From: Streptomyces hygroscopicus subsp. hygroscopicus | Lineage (GTDB): Bacteria > Actinomycetota > Actinomycetes > Streptomycetales > Streptomycetaceae | Reading direction: 5' to 3' | Assembly (NCBI RefSeq): GCF_030269125.1 | Contig: NZ_BSSM01000027.1 | Span: 29,669 to 93,668 of the forward strand | DNA length: 64,000 nt | Part shown: in pieces, positions 36,276 through 45,427 of the stretch | Numbering within the stretch: the stretch's first letter is position 1 | How the letters are laid out: each line of letters begins with the position of its first letter | Position numbers and translations under genes: made by a program | Notes under the pieces: generated by a model | What the model was told of the DNA's origin: nothing | The model's input: the letters and a program-made list of their open reading frames with translations, nothing else | The model's database searches: none

Positions 36276-37496
36276 ATGCCCGAAGCCGTGATCGTCTCGA
36301 CCGCCCGTTCCCCCATCGGCCGCGCCGGCAAGGGTTCGCTCAAGGATCTGCGCGCCGACGACCTCGCCGCCACGATCATCCAGGCCGCGCTCGCCAAGGT
36401 CCCCGAGCTGGACCCGAGGGACATCGACGACCTGATGCTCGGCTGCGGTCTGCCCGGCGGCGAGCAGGGCAACAACCTCGGCCGGATCGTCGCCGTGCAG
36501 ATGGGCATGGACCACCTGCCCGGCTGCACCATCACCCGCTACTGCTCCTCCTCCCTCCAGACCTCCCGCATGGCCCTGCACGCCATCAAGGCCGGCGAGG
36601 GCGACGTCTTCATCTCGGCCGGCGTCGAGACCGTCTCCCGCTTCGCCAAGGGCAGCTCCGACAGCATCCCGGACACGCGCAACCCGCTGTTCGCCGAGGC
36701 CGAGGCCCGCACCGCGGCCGTCGCCCAGCAGGAGGGCACCACCTGGCACGACCCGCGTGAGGACGGCCTGATCCCGGACGCGTACATCGCGATGGGGCAG
36801 ACCGCCGAGAACCTGGCCCGCTGGAAGGGCATCACCCGCCAGGAGATGGACGAGTTCGGCGTCCGCTCGCAGAACCTCGCCGAGCAGGCCATCGAGGCCG
36901 GCTTCTGGGAGCGCGAGATCACCCCGGTCACGCTTCCCGACGGCACCGTGATCAGCAAGGACGACGGCCCGCGCGCCGGCGTCACCATGGAGGGCGTCGC
37001 CGGTCTGAAGCCGGTCTTCCGCCCCGACGGCCTGGTCACCGCCGGCAACTGCTGCCCGCTCAACGACGGCGCCGCCGCCCTCGTCATCATGAGCGACACC
37101 AAGGCCCGCGACCTGGGCCTGACCCCGCTCGCCCGCATCGTGTCCACCGGCGTCTCCGCCCTCTCCCCCGAGATCATGGGCCTCGGCCCGGTCGAGGCGA
37201 GCAGGCAGGCGCTGCGCCGGGCCGGCCTGACCTCGGACGACATCGACCTCGTCGAGATCAACGAGGCCTTCGCCGCCCAGGTGATCCCGTCCTACCGCGA
37301 GCTGGGCTTCGACCTCGACAAGGTGAACGTCAACGGCGGCGCCATCGCCGTCGGCCACCCCTTCGGCATGACCGGCGCCCGGATCACCGGCACGCTGATC
37401 AACTCCTTGCAGTGGCACGACAAGCAGTTCGGCCTGGAGACGATGTGCGTCGGCGGCGGCCAGGGCATGGCGATGGTCATCGAGCGCCTCAGCTGA
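36276..37496 (+). CDS. Acetyl-CoA C-acetyltransferase (thiolase)
   Basis: 406-residue thiolase that condenses or cleaves acyl-CoA with CoA. The acyl-carrying cysteine is Cys90 in TRYCSSSLQTSR. The second signature NVNGGAIAVGHPFGMTGAR holds the catalytic histidine, and the C-terminal CVGGGQGMAMV holds the second cysteine. The thiolase could work in fatty-acid degradation or polyketide/butyryl-CoA precursor supply. A clear terminator follows. Confidence 0.94.
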   Translation: MPEAVIVSTARSPIGRAGKGSLKDLRADDLAATIIQAALAKVPELDPRDIDDLMLGCGLPGGEQGNNLGRIVAVQMGMDHLPGCTITRYCSSSLQTSRMALHAIKAGEGDVFISAGVETVSRFAKGSSDSIPDTRNPLFAEAEARTAAVAQQEGTTWHDPREDGLIPDAYIAMGQTAENLARWKGITRQEMDEFGVRSQNLAEQAIEAGFWEREITPVTLPDGTVISKDDGPRAGVTMEGVAGLKPVFRPDGLVTAGNCCPLNDGAAALVIMSDTKARDLGLTPLARIVSTGVSALSPEIMGLGPVEASRQALRRAGLTSDDIDLVEINEAFAAQVIPSYRELGFDLDKVNVNGGAIAVGHPFGMTGARITGTLINSLQWHDKQFGLETMCVGGGQGMAMVIERLS

Positions 37497-37560
37497 CCCG
37501 GCGCATCCGCACCGACTGACCCACCGTCCGTAGCGAATCAGGCACTTCACGTCAGGGATC

Positions 37561-37595
37561 GGCCCAGAACCCCGGAAACCAGCGGGTTCTGGGCC
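37561..37595 (+). terminator. Rho-independent terminator after the thiolase gene
   Basis: Perfect 12-bp stem GGCCCAGAACCC / GGGTTCTGGGCC with an 11-base loop, followed by TTTCT. Confidence 0.85.
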
Positions 37596-37802
37596 TTTCT
37601 GTGATCCAATCTCCCCCAGGATGTGACCTATCTCCCCGTCCCCGACATCGGCGCAGGTCAGCACCGGACGGCACCCTGTCCGGCGCGGCCACGAAGCCAA
37701 AGAGCTGTCCGTTTCGTGACGTTACGCACTGACAGTTGGGTAGTCCGCCCTTCAAGCTGATGTAGGAAGTCGGGGGTCGACTTTGAACCTGGGAGTACGT
37801 CA

Positions 37803-38594
37803 GTGAGCGCCATGCCGATCGCCCTGCTGCTCACCACGGCCGCCACGGGCGCCGTGGGCGTCGCCGTCCTGCGCACCGTGCTGAAGCTGCGCCGCCAGCT
37901 CACGGAGCTGCAGGCGCAGCTCGCGGACAACCAGTCCGCCGCGATGCACGCGCTGCTGCCCCACGCCCGCACCCATGCCGACACCGAGCGGATACGGGCG
38001 GCCGTGGCCGAGGCCCTGGCGGAGGAGCGGGAGCGGGAACTCGCCGAGGCGCGTGCCTTCTGGGCCGCGCAGGAGGCCCGGGACGCCTCCGACGCGCCCT
38101 CGCTGCTCGGCCTGCCCGACCACGAGCCGTTCCTGCCGCGGCAGTCCGACTTCGCCGGCCTCGAACCGGTGGCGGAGCCGACCGCCGACGCCGACGAGTT
38201 CGCGGGGAGCGCCGGGGGAGAGTCCCCGGAACTGGCCGCGGCCCGCCGCCGCCACCCCTCCCACCCGGACTTCGTCCCGGCCCAGTCGGCCGCGGACGAC
38301 CACGAGCGCACGGCCGCGACACTGGAGCACCTGGCCGACGAGCGCGTGGAGCTGTCCGACGTACGCCCCGGGCCGCTGGGCACCCTCGACGTCTACGTCT
38401 TCGCCGACGGCACCACGCTGTGCATGACGCCGGGTCACCGCGAGACGGCCGAGCGCCTCGCGCGGGCCGTGGAGGCGGGCGACGCCCCCTATCTGCTGGG
38501 CGGCTCGGGCGTCTCCGGCGCCTACACCCTCACCTTCGCGTGCGGCGCGGACATGATCTACATCCTGGCGGACCGCGTCATCGCGTCCCTGTAG
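37803..38594 (+). CDS. Hypothetical protein with N-terminal membrane helix
   Basis: 263-residue protein. One N-terminal helix (AMPIALLLTTAATGAVGVAVL) is followed by a short coiled-coil-like stretch (LKLRRQLTELQAQLADNQ), an acidic low-complexity middle and a conserved-looking C-terminal region (HTATLEH...LGTLDVYVFADGTTLCMTPGHRETAERLARA). Such proteins are common in Streptomyces; function unknown. GTG at 37803 starts MSAMPIALL. Confidence 0.68.
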   Translation: MSAMPIALLLTTAATGAVGVAVLRTVLKLRRQLTELQAQLADNQSAAMHALLPHARTHADTERIRAAVAEALAEERERELAEARAFWAAQEARDASDAPSLLGLPDHEPFLPRQSDFAGLEPVAEPTADADEFAGSAGGESPELAAARRRHPSHPDFVPAQSAADDHERTAATLEHLADERVELSDVRPGPLGTLDVYVFADGTTLCMTPGHRETAERLARAVEAGDAPYLLGGSGVSGAYTLTFACGADMIYILADRVIASL

Positions 38595-38625
38595 CGAGAC
38601 GGCGCGTCGAACCCCCGCGGGGGCC

Positions 38626-38937
38626 TCAGACCCCCGCCCTCCCCCGCGCCTCCTCGACGAGCCGCACCGCCTCGCCGACCTCGTCGTCGTCCCTCAGGAC
38701 CAGCGCCAAGTCGTGCGCGGCCACCAGGATCTGGTCCGCCACCGCGAACATCCCCGCGTCCGGCATCTCCCGCGGCTCGGCACCCGGCTCCTCCACCGCC
38801 TGCGCCCGCCGGGACAACTCGCGGGCCAGCGCGAGGGCCTCCGCGGCGGCGCTGCGCTGCAGCCTGCTCTGCGGCGCGGCACGCAGCCGGTCGGCGAAGT
38901 GATCCACTGCTTGGGTCAGGGGCGTCGTATCAACCAC
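38626..38937 (-). CDS. Hypothetical protein, helical
   Basis: 103-residue, probably all-helical protein (PLTQAVDHFADRLRAAPQSRLQRSAAAEALALARELSRRAQAVEE...). It has the look of a short actinobacterial conserved protein without known function. The GTG at 38937 is chosen because residues before it lose helical character. It is convergent with the preceding gene. Confidence 0.6.
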   Translation of the reverse strand: MVDTTPLTQAVDHFADRLRAAPQSRLQRSAAAEALALARELSRRAQAVEEPGAEPREMPDAGMFAVADQILVAAHDLALVLRDDDEVGEAVRLVEEARGRAGV

Positions 38938-39036
38938 GCGCCGAGCGTAACGCGCCGCACTGTTGCCAAGTGGCGAACCCTCGGGCACGGTGACGTGAAG
39001 GACCGGCTCACATCCCCTTTGCGCCCGGAGGTGCCG

Positions 39037-39267
39037 ATGTCCCAAGTCTTCTCCGAGGAGACCCATCGCAACATGCTCGCCCGCATCCCGCACTGCACCG
39101 GTCGTGAGGTCTCCGACTGGCTGCGCACCGTCGAAGAAGGCCCCGCCCTGATCCGCTTCGAGGAGAAGGTCAGCTGGCTCCGGCACGAGTACGACCTGGC
39201 GTACGGCCACGCGAAGGCCATCGTGCACGAGTACGACCTGCGCAGGGCGGCTCGCAAGCTGCTCTGA
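39037..39267 (+). CDS. DUF4287-domain protein
   Basis: 76-residue protein MSQVFSEETHRNMLARIPHCTGREVSDWLRTV... ending HAKAIVHEYDLRRAARKLL. This matches the DUF4287 pattern of a short helical domain with a conserved tryptophan and KVSWLRHEYDLAYGHAKAIVHE. The role is unknown. GGAG lies eight bases before the ATG. Confidence 0.75.
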   Translation: MSQVFSEETHRNMLARIPHCTGREVSDWLRTVEEGPALIRFEEKVSWLRHEYDLAYGHAKAIVHEYDLRRAARKLL

Positions 39268-39289
39268 ACGCCCCGCCCCCGGACAAGCG

Positions 39290-39319
39290 GAGGGCCCCGG
39301 GCGAAAACCCGGGGCCCCT
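39290..39319. terminator. Bidirectional terminator
   Basis: Stem AGGGCCCCGGG / CCCGGGGCCC with a CGAAAA loop between the converging DUF4287 and Bax-inhibitor-1 genes. Confidence 0.75.
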
Positions 39320-39344
39320 GCCTGAGTGAAACGCGGTACGCGCG

Positions 39345-40235
39345 CTAGTCGTTGTTGGTGAAGATCGCCACCAGCCGCAGCATCTCCAGGTAGATCCACA
39401 CCAGGGTGACGGTGAGGCCGAAGGCGGCGAGCCAGGCCTCGCCCCGCGGCGCGCCGTACGCGATACCGTCCTCGATCTGCTTGAAGTCGAGGGTCAGGAA
39501 GAACGCGCCGAGCAGGATCGCGACGATGCCGACGAGCGCGCCGAGCGGGCCGAAGCTGCGCAGGCCGCCGTTCTCGGCGACGCCGAACAGGACCAGCAGC
39601 AGGTTGACCACCATGACGGCCACGAAGGCCATCGCGATGGCGAGACCGATGCGGGCGTAGCGCGCGGTGACGCGGATCCAGCCCGCCTTGTAGATCAGGA
39701 GGGTGGCGCCGGTGACGGCCATGGTGCCGAGCACCGCCTGGAAGGGGGCGCCCTGCCAGCGGCTGTTGTACATCTCGCTGATGACGCCGAGGAAGACGCC
39801 CTCGAAGGCCGCGTACCCGAGGATCAGCGCGGGCACCGGGGTGCGCTTGAAGTTCTGGACCATCGCCAGGACGAACGCGATCACCGCGGAGCCGACGGCC
39901 AGGCCGTAGCTCGTGGGCGAGACCGGCAGCAGGGCCCAGGCGAGGACGGCGCCGAGCGCCACGGTGCCGAGCGTCATGGCCGAGCGGACGACGACGTCGT
40001 CCATGGTCATCCGGCCGGTGGTGGCCGGGGCCTGCGGCGGGGCGCCGTACTGGACGCCCGGCTGGCCGTAGGCGCCCTGCGCGTACGGGTTCTGGGCGTG
40101 GCCGCCCTGCGCGTAGGGGTTCTGCGCGTACGGGTTGGACCCTGCGTACCCGGCCTGCGCTGCGGTGTTGAAGCCGGCGTAGCCCTGGTCGCGGCTGAAC
40201 CCCCGTCGCGAGAAGACCGGGTTGCTGCTCCTCAT
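39345..40235 (-). CDS. Bax inhibitor-1/YccA-family membrane protein
   Basis: 296-residue protein. The first 75 residues are a cytosolic Q/Y/N/G-rich repeat tail (NPYAQ and GYAG units). Seven membrane helices follow, of the BI-1/YccA family, which form calcium-leak or pH-sensitive channels. Family blocks are YAAFEGVFLGVISEMYN and LTLDFKQIEDGIAYGAPRGEAWLAAFGLTVTLVWIYLEMLRL. The ATG at 40235 starts MRSSNPVFSRRGF. It is the last core gene before the inserted element. Confidence 0.9.
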   Translation of the reverse strand: MRSSNPVFSRRGFSRDQGYAGFNTAAQAGYAGSNPYAQNPYAQGGHAQNPYAQGAYGQPGVQYGAPPQAPATTGRMTMDDVVVRSAMTLGTVALGAVLAWALLPVSPTSYGLAVGSAVIAFVLAMVQNFKRTPVPALILGYAAFEGVFLGVISEMYNSRWQGAPFQAVLGTMAVTGATLLIYKAGWIRVTARYARIGLAIAMAFVAVMVVNLLLVLFGVAENGGLRSFGPLGALVGIVAILLGAFFLTLDFKQIEDGIAYGAPRGEAWLAAFGLTVTLVWIYLEMLRLVAIFTNND

Positions 40236-40425
40236 CTCACTCCTCCATGGCTGCCTTGCGCAGCCTTGGCTCAAGCGTAATGGATTGGCAAAGGATCGAT
40301 CGTGCTACCTGAGGAGGATCTTTCCCCTGCCGTGTCGACCCACACGCTACGCGGAGGAGTGCGTCCCGGCCATGGGTGATCGCCTTCCATGACGAACTTG
40401 CTACCTGGCCGAGCGCGTGGAGTGA

Positions 40426-40453
40426 GTGGTGCCCGGAGCCGGACTTGAACCGG
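40426..40453. repeat. Left attachment site (att), 28-bp copy of the tRNA-Leu 3' end
   Basis: Bases 40426-40453 are identical to 59806-59833: they contain the last 27 nt of the tRNA-Leu(UAA) gene on the minus strand (T-arm 3' half, acceptor and CCA). The base before differs (A here, T at the right copy). No complete tRNA exists at this end, as expected for the duplicated half of an integrase crossover site. Confidence 0.9.
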
Positions 40454-41169
40454 AAGAGGTGAACGTGCTGACCTGGGGCTCTGGAGTCGGTGCAGCTCGG
40501 CGGCCCGTACCAGGCCCGACCAGACCGAGCCAGGCTTGACCAGGCCGGGCCAGGTGAGGGTTGGTGCGCCAACTGGCGCACGGTCTGGCGCACCTCCGGT
40601 CAAGCAGGGACGGCCAACCCGACGCAGCTACGTGGCGGACGTCACCAACTCCTGGCCAGCTGGAACCCAGGATCGCTTCCCCGTGCGCCCGATACACCTC
40701 GGGTGGGTCCTTGGGGCGCTCCGGTAGCAGACGTACACCGCTCGCGCTTCCTGTGCCCCAAGAGCGCCCCAGTGAGCCCGTTCCCGGAGGCCGCGCCTAG
40801 CCATATAAAGCAGTGGGCCCGGCGGCACGTATCGCCGCCGGGCCCACCCGCGGCCCACGACGCCAACTTGCGGAGTATGGACGAGAGTGCCGCGTCACCG
40901 CGCAGGGCGCGGCGGTCTGTTTCCTCACGCAGCGGCGTAAACCTGAAGCGCAGCAGACGTAATTTAACCGTGGACTGCCCCTCCTGGCCAGGTAAATGCA
41001 GTCCACAACCAAGACTCACCCTAAAGAGTGACAGGCGCCTTTTGGTGTAGGCCAGCAACCACCAACGCCCGTCCATCAAAGCCGAGTTGATGAACGGGCC
41101 GAGCTGACAGGGACTACCGGCCCGCGCGCCCATCTGTACGCAGCCGCCCGCACTCGGCCGCGACGTCGG
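40454..41169. other. Non-coding left end of the element with strong hairpins
   Basis: About 715 bases without a supported gene. Notable structures are a perfect 14-bp stem GTGGGCCCGGCGGC (40813-40826) with its complement at 40834-40847, and a repeat GTGGACTGC / GCAGTCCAC at 40970-41006 around CCTGGCCAGG. There is also a run of CCAGGC/GGCCAGG-like words at 40510-40560. These could be terminators or integrase/accessory-protein sites near the att core. Confidence 0.5.
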
Positions 41170-41575
41170 TCAGCTCTCGTCGGCGTACTCGACGATCACC
41201 TGCTCTCTGTAGCCGTAGAACCGGCCGAGCAGCGCGTCGTCGTCACCCTCGGGCGGCGCCGGCCCCCCACTCGACGCGGTGACATACCTCGGGGTCCGTC
41301 GACCAGCGCACGCGGACGTCGGGAAAACCCGGGCGCCCATCGAGCGCGTCGCGCATCGCCCAGAGCACCGCTATGTCGTCGTCTACGCTCAGATGGCCGC
41401 CGCGGCGCCGTCCTCCACACGGCACCGCTATGCACCCGGCGCCGTCTACGACGAGAACGACTGCGGCTTCGAGCAGCGTCGGGTCGTCGAGCCACTCGCG
41501 GTACCAGGACGCCGCCCACTCGTCGCGCTGGTCGGGTGGCCGCAGTTCAACGGTCGGACTGGGGGATCGCTTCAC
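41170..41575 (-). CDS. Hypothetical protein with probable frameshift
   Basis: The first 103 codons (VKRSPSPTVELRPPDQRDEWAASWYREWLDD... CHRVEWG) run from a GTG at 41575 with an AGGAG site and stop at 41243. In the next frame the sequence continues with high third-position GC as PAPPEGDDDALLGRFYGYREQ... and ends EYADES at 41170. Removing one base from the six-base C run at 41263-41268 joins the two. Either the gene is recently broken or the read is wrong. Family not recognised. Confidence 0.55.
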
Positions 41576-41905
41576 GTCTGTCTCCTGAGGCAAGAGGGGG
41601 AGTCCCGTGCCCGGGGTCGGACCGGGGCAGCCGACGCGGCCGTTGATTTTCGCGAAGCGGCTGAGATCACGGGGCCTTCCGCCGGACATTCACTGCCCCC
41701 CATGTGAGGATCGCCCGCCTGAGGCGACACCGGCGGAAGGGAGGAGGCCCGGCCAGCCCGTCTCGGGGGTGCGGGCCAGCCGGGCCGGACCCAGGCGGGC
41801 TGGTCGGCCAGCCCGCCTGGGAGCTTCACGGCCCGCTCCAGGCCGGGCCCACAGGTAGCAGCGGCCCTGGTAGCTACCGTCCGGCCCGGAGCGGGGGTCT
41901 ATGGG
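41576..41905 (-). other. Spacer with a 14-bp perfect hairpin
   Basis: 330 bases without a gene. At 41790-41821 there is a perfect stem CCCAGGCGGGCTGG / CCAGCCCGCCTGGG with a TCGG loop, a probable terminator for the minus-strand gene that ends at 41906. Confidence 0.65.
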
Positions 41906-42621
41906 TCAGGCGGCGGTCATCTCCGCCACCCGCGCGAACTCCTTCTCCAGGTGCTCGTGGCCGAGGGCGGCCCACTCCGCGTCCAGGTCTGCGGGCTTCA
42001 CGCCCTGGAGTTCCACCACCGAATAAGAGGCGACCGTCCAGGCTGCCTCCGGCGTGCCGTACTGGATCTGGTGCTGACGGTCGACCATCTGGAACGTCCC
42101 CGGGGCGTACGTATCACCGATCACCCCCCAGGCCGGGGCGTGCTCCACCCAGGCCGCTGTCCACTGCCCTCCCTTCAGCGGGCGGCAGAGCTGCACGGCG
42201 ATCCCGGCGCACGGCACGCACACCGGTGGGCTCGGCGTTCGCTCCCCCTCCCGGATCGGCCCGGCCGCGCTGTGACCGATGAAGAGGAACGGGCCCTCTG
42301 GGCGGCGGGTGGCTGAGTGCAGACCTGGCACCGCATGTCCCTCATCACCCGGCGCTGACGGTACGAGTGGGTCGTTTTCAGCAGCGGGCGGCCCCGGCGG
42401 GCCTTCGGGACCACCGTCGGCCGCACCCACAGCACGCCGAACGAGTCCCGGTCGTACGGCGTCTCGCCCTTGAAGCGAAGCCCGCCACGGACCGGGTCTT
42501 GAAGGAGCTTGGGCACCGAGGTCGTTTCCAGGCTGTACCCCGCGATGTACGGCACGATCCCGGGCGGCGCCGGCGGTAACTCCGCGAACGGGGCCAGCGG
42601 GTGGGTGGGCGCGGTCGTCAC
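41906..42621 (-). CDS. Hypothetical protein with probable frameshift
   Basis: Two frames form one sensible protein. From the ATG at 42621 it reads MTTAPTHPLAPFAELPPAPPG... through MRDMRCQVC with a conserved-looking GLRFKGETPYDRDSFGVLWVRP. It then loses sense near 42310. The next frame continues RRPEGPFLFIGHS..., VCVPCAGIAVQLCRPL and ends ARVAEMTAA at 41906. Adding one base to the GGG run at 42307-42309 restores about 239 residues with two CxxC pairs (CQVC, CVPC), a likely zinc site. Unknown function. Confidence 0.55.
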
Positions 42622-42684
42622 GGTCCTCTTCTTTCAGGCATTGCGTCGGCGCGTCTTCGGCCGCCGGCAGGTTGGTGAGTGGCC

Positions 42685-42760
42685 GCCCCGGCCACCGGGG
42701 GTACGAGCGGTGGCCGGGGCTATCCCGGCGTGCCTCGCTGCCCTTTAGACGCACGCCGGG
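42685..42760 (-). terminator. Two consecutive hairpins
   Basis: GCCCCGGCCACC / GGTGGCCGGGGC at 42685-42720 and CCCGGCGTGC / GCACGCCGGG at 42724-42760, both perfect, downstream of the minus-strand nuclease-like gene. Confidence 0.65.
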
Positions 42761-42867
42761 GTCTGTGGCCCGCCCCGGGCCGGGGCCCCCGCGACGAATG
42801 CGGTGGCCAGGCTGAACCAGAGCGCTCGCATCGCCGCGACCGGCCCGGGGCGGGTGTCTGAGGTGGG

Positions 42868-43787
42868 TCAGGCCGCCGGGCAGGCAGGGCGATCGCGTGC
42901 AACCTGGGCATGACCGCTCGTGCCGGTCGCGCTCTGTTCGTCGCGACGCGTCATGAGGTCGCACACGACTGGGAGGTGATCTGAGAGCCGCCGAGCAACG
43001 GGCGTATCCCAGACGAAGTAGTCGGTCGCCTGTACGTGGCCGGCGGTGAAGGTGTAGTCCAGGCGCCAGGGATTCGGCTCGGTGTCCCAGAAGTGCCCCA
43101 CGGTAGCCGCAGCGGGGTCACCGAAGACATCTGGGGGTCCCGCCAACCGCTTTCGAGCAGGACGTGGACGGCACGCTGGTCCGTACCGCCGAACTTGCCG
43201 CTGGGCCGGACGAACCGGTACCGCGAGTGCAGGTTCTTCGGGATGACCGCCCAGTCGTCCGGCTCCCGATCCGGGGTATTCAGGTCCCCCAGGAGGACCG
43301 CCCCACCCGGCGCGCCCGGGAAAGCACCGCCGTAGTCGGTGAGCATCCGTGCCTCGCGCAGCCGGCCATCGCCGTCCGGCCAGGCGAAGTGGGTGCCGAA
43401 GGCCAGGAAGTCGCAGGAGTCGTCCACAGCGGCGCGCGGGCGGAGCCACGCCTGGATCAGCGCGTGGTGGAAAACCCCCTGACCCAGGGCGCACCAGTCG
43501 ACTAGCTGGAGGACGGAGGGTTTGTACAGCAGCGTGGTGCCGTTCGGGGTGCCGGGCTCCCGGTGCACGCGCGAGCGCACCATCGCGATGGGCACCATAC
43601 GCAGCGTGTTTGCCACCTGACACAGGTGCCGGTTGGTCCAGCCCGTGCACTCCTGGAGACAGAGTAGGTCGGGTTTCAGGCCGGCGAGCATGTCCGTCTG
43701 CACACGGAGGCGCGCATCGTCGCCAGCGTCCAGGCCGCCGCAGAACGTGTTGTAGGTGATGGCCCGCAGCGAGGCGGTGGCGGTCAA
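42868..43787 (-). CDS. Endonuclease/exonuclease/phosphatase-family protein with probable frameshift
   Basis: An EEP-superfamily protein starting with TTG at 43787 behind GGAGGAG. It reads SLRAITYNTFCGGLD, LKPDLLCLQECTGW (metal Glu), LLYKPSVLQL and VLLGDLNTPD (catalytic Asp/Asn). Past codon 216 the frame fails, and another frame gives PPDVFGDP..., RLDYTFTAGHV and LSDHLPVVCDL, the C-terminal SDH motif. One extra base in the five-base G run at 43133-43137 would unite them. As written the product lacks the SDH histidine and would be inactive. Confidence 0.7.
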
Positions 43788-43843
43788 GGGCTCCTCCAAG
43801 AGCACGAGCAGGACGAGAGGCCGGGGCGTGTGGGCGGGGAGGG

Positions 43844-44323
43844 TCAGGTGACCAGGCGGGCCAGCACTACGGCGGCCACGCCCAGGAGCAGCAGCCCGTA
43901 CGCGCCGGCCGCCCAGGTGACCCGCGGGTGCCGCGTGCGGATGACCCGCCAGGCATCCAGGCCGGTGCGCCCCTCGGCGCGTGCGCGGAAACCGAAGGCG
44001 CCCACGGAGATGGCCACGTACTGGACGGTCTGAACGGGCCGGGGGATCTGCTGAGTGCTCATCGGACGCTCTTCTGGAAGAGGCGGCGGGAGGTAGGGCC
44101 GGACGACAACGACGGGCAGCGCCTCGTTGTAGTAGTGGTCCATGAAGTACCGGGCAGCTCGCCGCTCGACCGCGGCGAGGCAGCTCTGGCACAGGTAGAT
44201 CGGGGCGTGCTGGCCGTCGAGCCGGGCGGGCCCTACCCATGTCACGAGGAGGCCGGTCCGCTCGCACTTCCAGCAGGTGCCCGAGATCCACTCGACGAGG
44301 ACGGCACGGGGCTGCGCTGTCAC
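43844..44323 (-). CDS. CxxC protein with C-terminal membrane helix
   Basis: 159-residue protein. The N-terminal half has two Cys pairs (GTCWKCERTG and YLCQSCLAAVERRAARYF), a small zinc-ribbon-like unit. The C-terminal end is a membrane helix (WAAGAYGLLLLGVAAVVLARLV). The GTG start at 44323 overlaps the stop of the ATP-binding gene (GTGA). Function unknown; it may anchor a partner at the membrane. Confidence 0.6.
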   Translation of the reverse strand: MTAQPRAVLVEWISGTCWKCERTGLLVTWVGPARLDGQHAPIYLCQSCLAAVERRAARYFMDHYYNEALPVVVVRPYLPPPLPEERPMSTQQIPRPVQTVQYVAISVGAFGFRARAEGRTGLDAWRVIRTRHPRVTWAAGAYGLLLLGVAAVVLARLVT

Positions 44324-44892
44324 CTGGACCTCGTCCCGTAGGCGAGCGATCCCATGGCGACCAGGACGACACCCATGTAGACCGCCTGTGATTTGCGGGT
44401 GGCCCATATCGGAGTCTCGTCCGGCTGTACTGGGACGGGCGATTCGTAGGCGGTGGGGGCTTCCACATGGGCCCAGACCCGTTTGCCCCAGGGGAGGCGA
44501 TCCGTTCCCCAGCACTGGGACACGGCGTCCACGAGGGCCAGGCCCCGGCCGTGTACCTGGTGCGCTCCCGCCACGAACAGCGCCGGCATGGTGCGGCTGA
44601 AGTCGTAGACCTCGATCCGTACCGCGTGGTCGCCGAGGCCGCGGAGCGTCACACGGAATGCCGCGCGCCGGGCGTGCAGTACGGCGTTGGTGGCGAGTTC
44701 GGAGGTCACCAGTTCGGCCCTGTCGGCGATGGCTTCCATCTGCCACTTCGCCATAGCTTCCGTCGCCAGCTGGCGTGCCTCGGCGACGGACTCCGGAACC
44801 CGGTCGAAACACTCCGTGGCCATGCGTCTACCGGCTTCGTCTTCGTACGCCCAGTCCCGCGCCTTCGCTCGCGTGGCCATGTCAGTGCTCAC
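44320..44892 (-). CDS. RsbW-like ATP-binding protein with C-terminal helix
   Basis: 190-residue GHKL/HATPase_c_2 protein. It has the N box ELVTSELATNAVLHARR, IEVYDFSR and the G box HGRGLALVDAVSQCWG. Unusually it continues into a hydrophobic C-terminal segment (QAVYMGVVLVAMGSLAYG), so it may be membrane tethered. Proteins of this type are abundant in Streptomyces and act as anti-sigma-like regulators or orphan kinases. It overlaps the gene on each side. Confidence 0.8.
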   Translation of the reverse strand: MSTDMATRAKARDWAYEDEAGRRMATECFDRVPESVAEARQLATEAMAKWQMEAIADRAELVTSELATNAVLHARRAAFRVTLRGLGDHAVRIEVYDFSRTMPALFVAGAHQVHGRGLALVDAVSQCWGTDRLPWGKRVWAHVEAPTAYESPVPVQPDETPIWATRKSQAVYMGVVLVAMGSLAYGTRSR

Positions 44893-45427
44893 CCGGTTCG
44901 CTGACGAGCCGGTCCCGGCCGGCCTGGACGAGTGCCGTCACCACGTCGGTGGCCACCAGGGCGCCGGGGCGGTTCGCCTCCACGCACCAGTAGCGGCGCT
45001 GGCTCGGGTCGGTGCGGTCGGGGGTCGGCACTGCCAGGTAGTGGCCGGTGCCCATGTAGTAGGCGTCGTCGCGGGGCCGCGTCCACGCCAGGTGGTGCCC
45101 GGTACTCGTCGGCGTGAGCACGTAGTAGCTGTGCCTCAACAGGTTCGCGAAGACCGGCCCGCGCAAGGTCCGCGCCAGGTACTGGTCCACCGCGGCGGGG
45201 TCGTCGGTGCCGGCCGCGGCGTAGACCAGGGCGCCCTCGATGTAGACAACGCCCCACAGGCCGCCGCACCGCAGCAGCGCCACGCTCTCTTCACGCCACT
45301 CGCGTTGGGCCCGGCTCAGGTCGTCGGCGGCCATCAGCAGCCACTGCCGGACGGCGCGCCGCCGCTCCAGCGCTGCGTCTGCGGCGGCGCCGTTCCCGGC
45401 CTGGACGGCGAGCCCGCGCCCGCTCAT
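44882..45427 (-). CDS. Hypothetical protein
   Basis: 181-residue soluble protein with GGLWGVVYIEGALVYAAAGTDDPAAVDQYLART and GPVFANLLRHSYYVLTPTSTGHHLAWTRPRDDAYYMGTGHYLAVP. The texture resembles a conserved Streptomyces family that travels with XRE regulators and the RsbW-like gene next to it. The catalytic role is unknown. Its ATG at 45427 overlaps the stop of a 33-codon gene. Confidence 0.65.
   Translation of the reverse strand: MSGRGLAVQAGNGAAADAALERRRAVRQWLLMAADDLSRAQREWREESVALLRCGGLWGVVYIEGALVYAAAGTDDPAAVDQYLARTLRGPVFANLLRHSYYVLTPTSTGHHLAWTRPRDDAYYMGTGHYLAVPTPDRTDPSQRRYWCVEANRPGALVATDVVTALVQAGRDRLVSEPGEH

Noticed and set aside
40426..40453. A second tRNA gene at the left boundary
   Set aside because: Only the last 27 nt of the tRNA are present; no anticodon or D-arm.
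44040..44100. Separate small membrane-protein gene starting MSTQQIPRP
   Set aside because: Same uninterrupted frame as the upstream CxxC part and no strong ribosome site; treated as one 159-residue protein.
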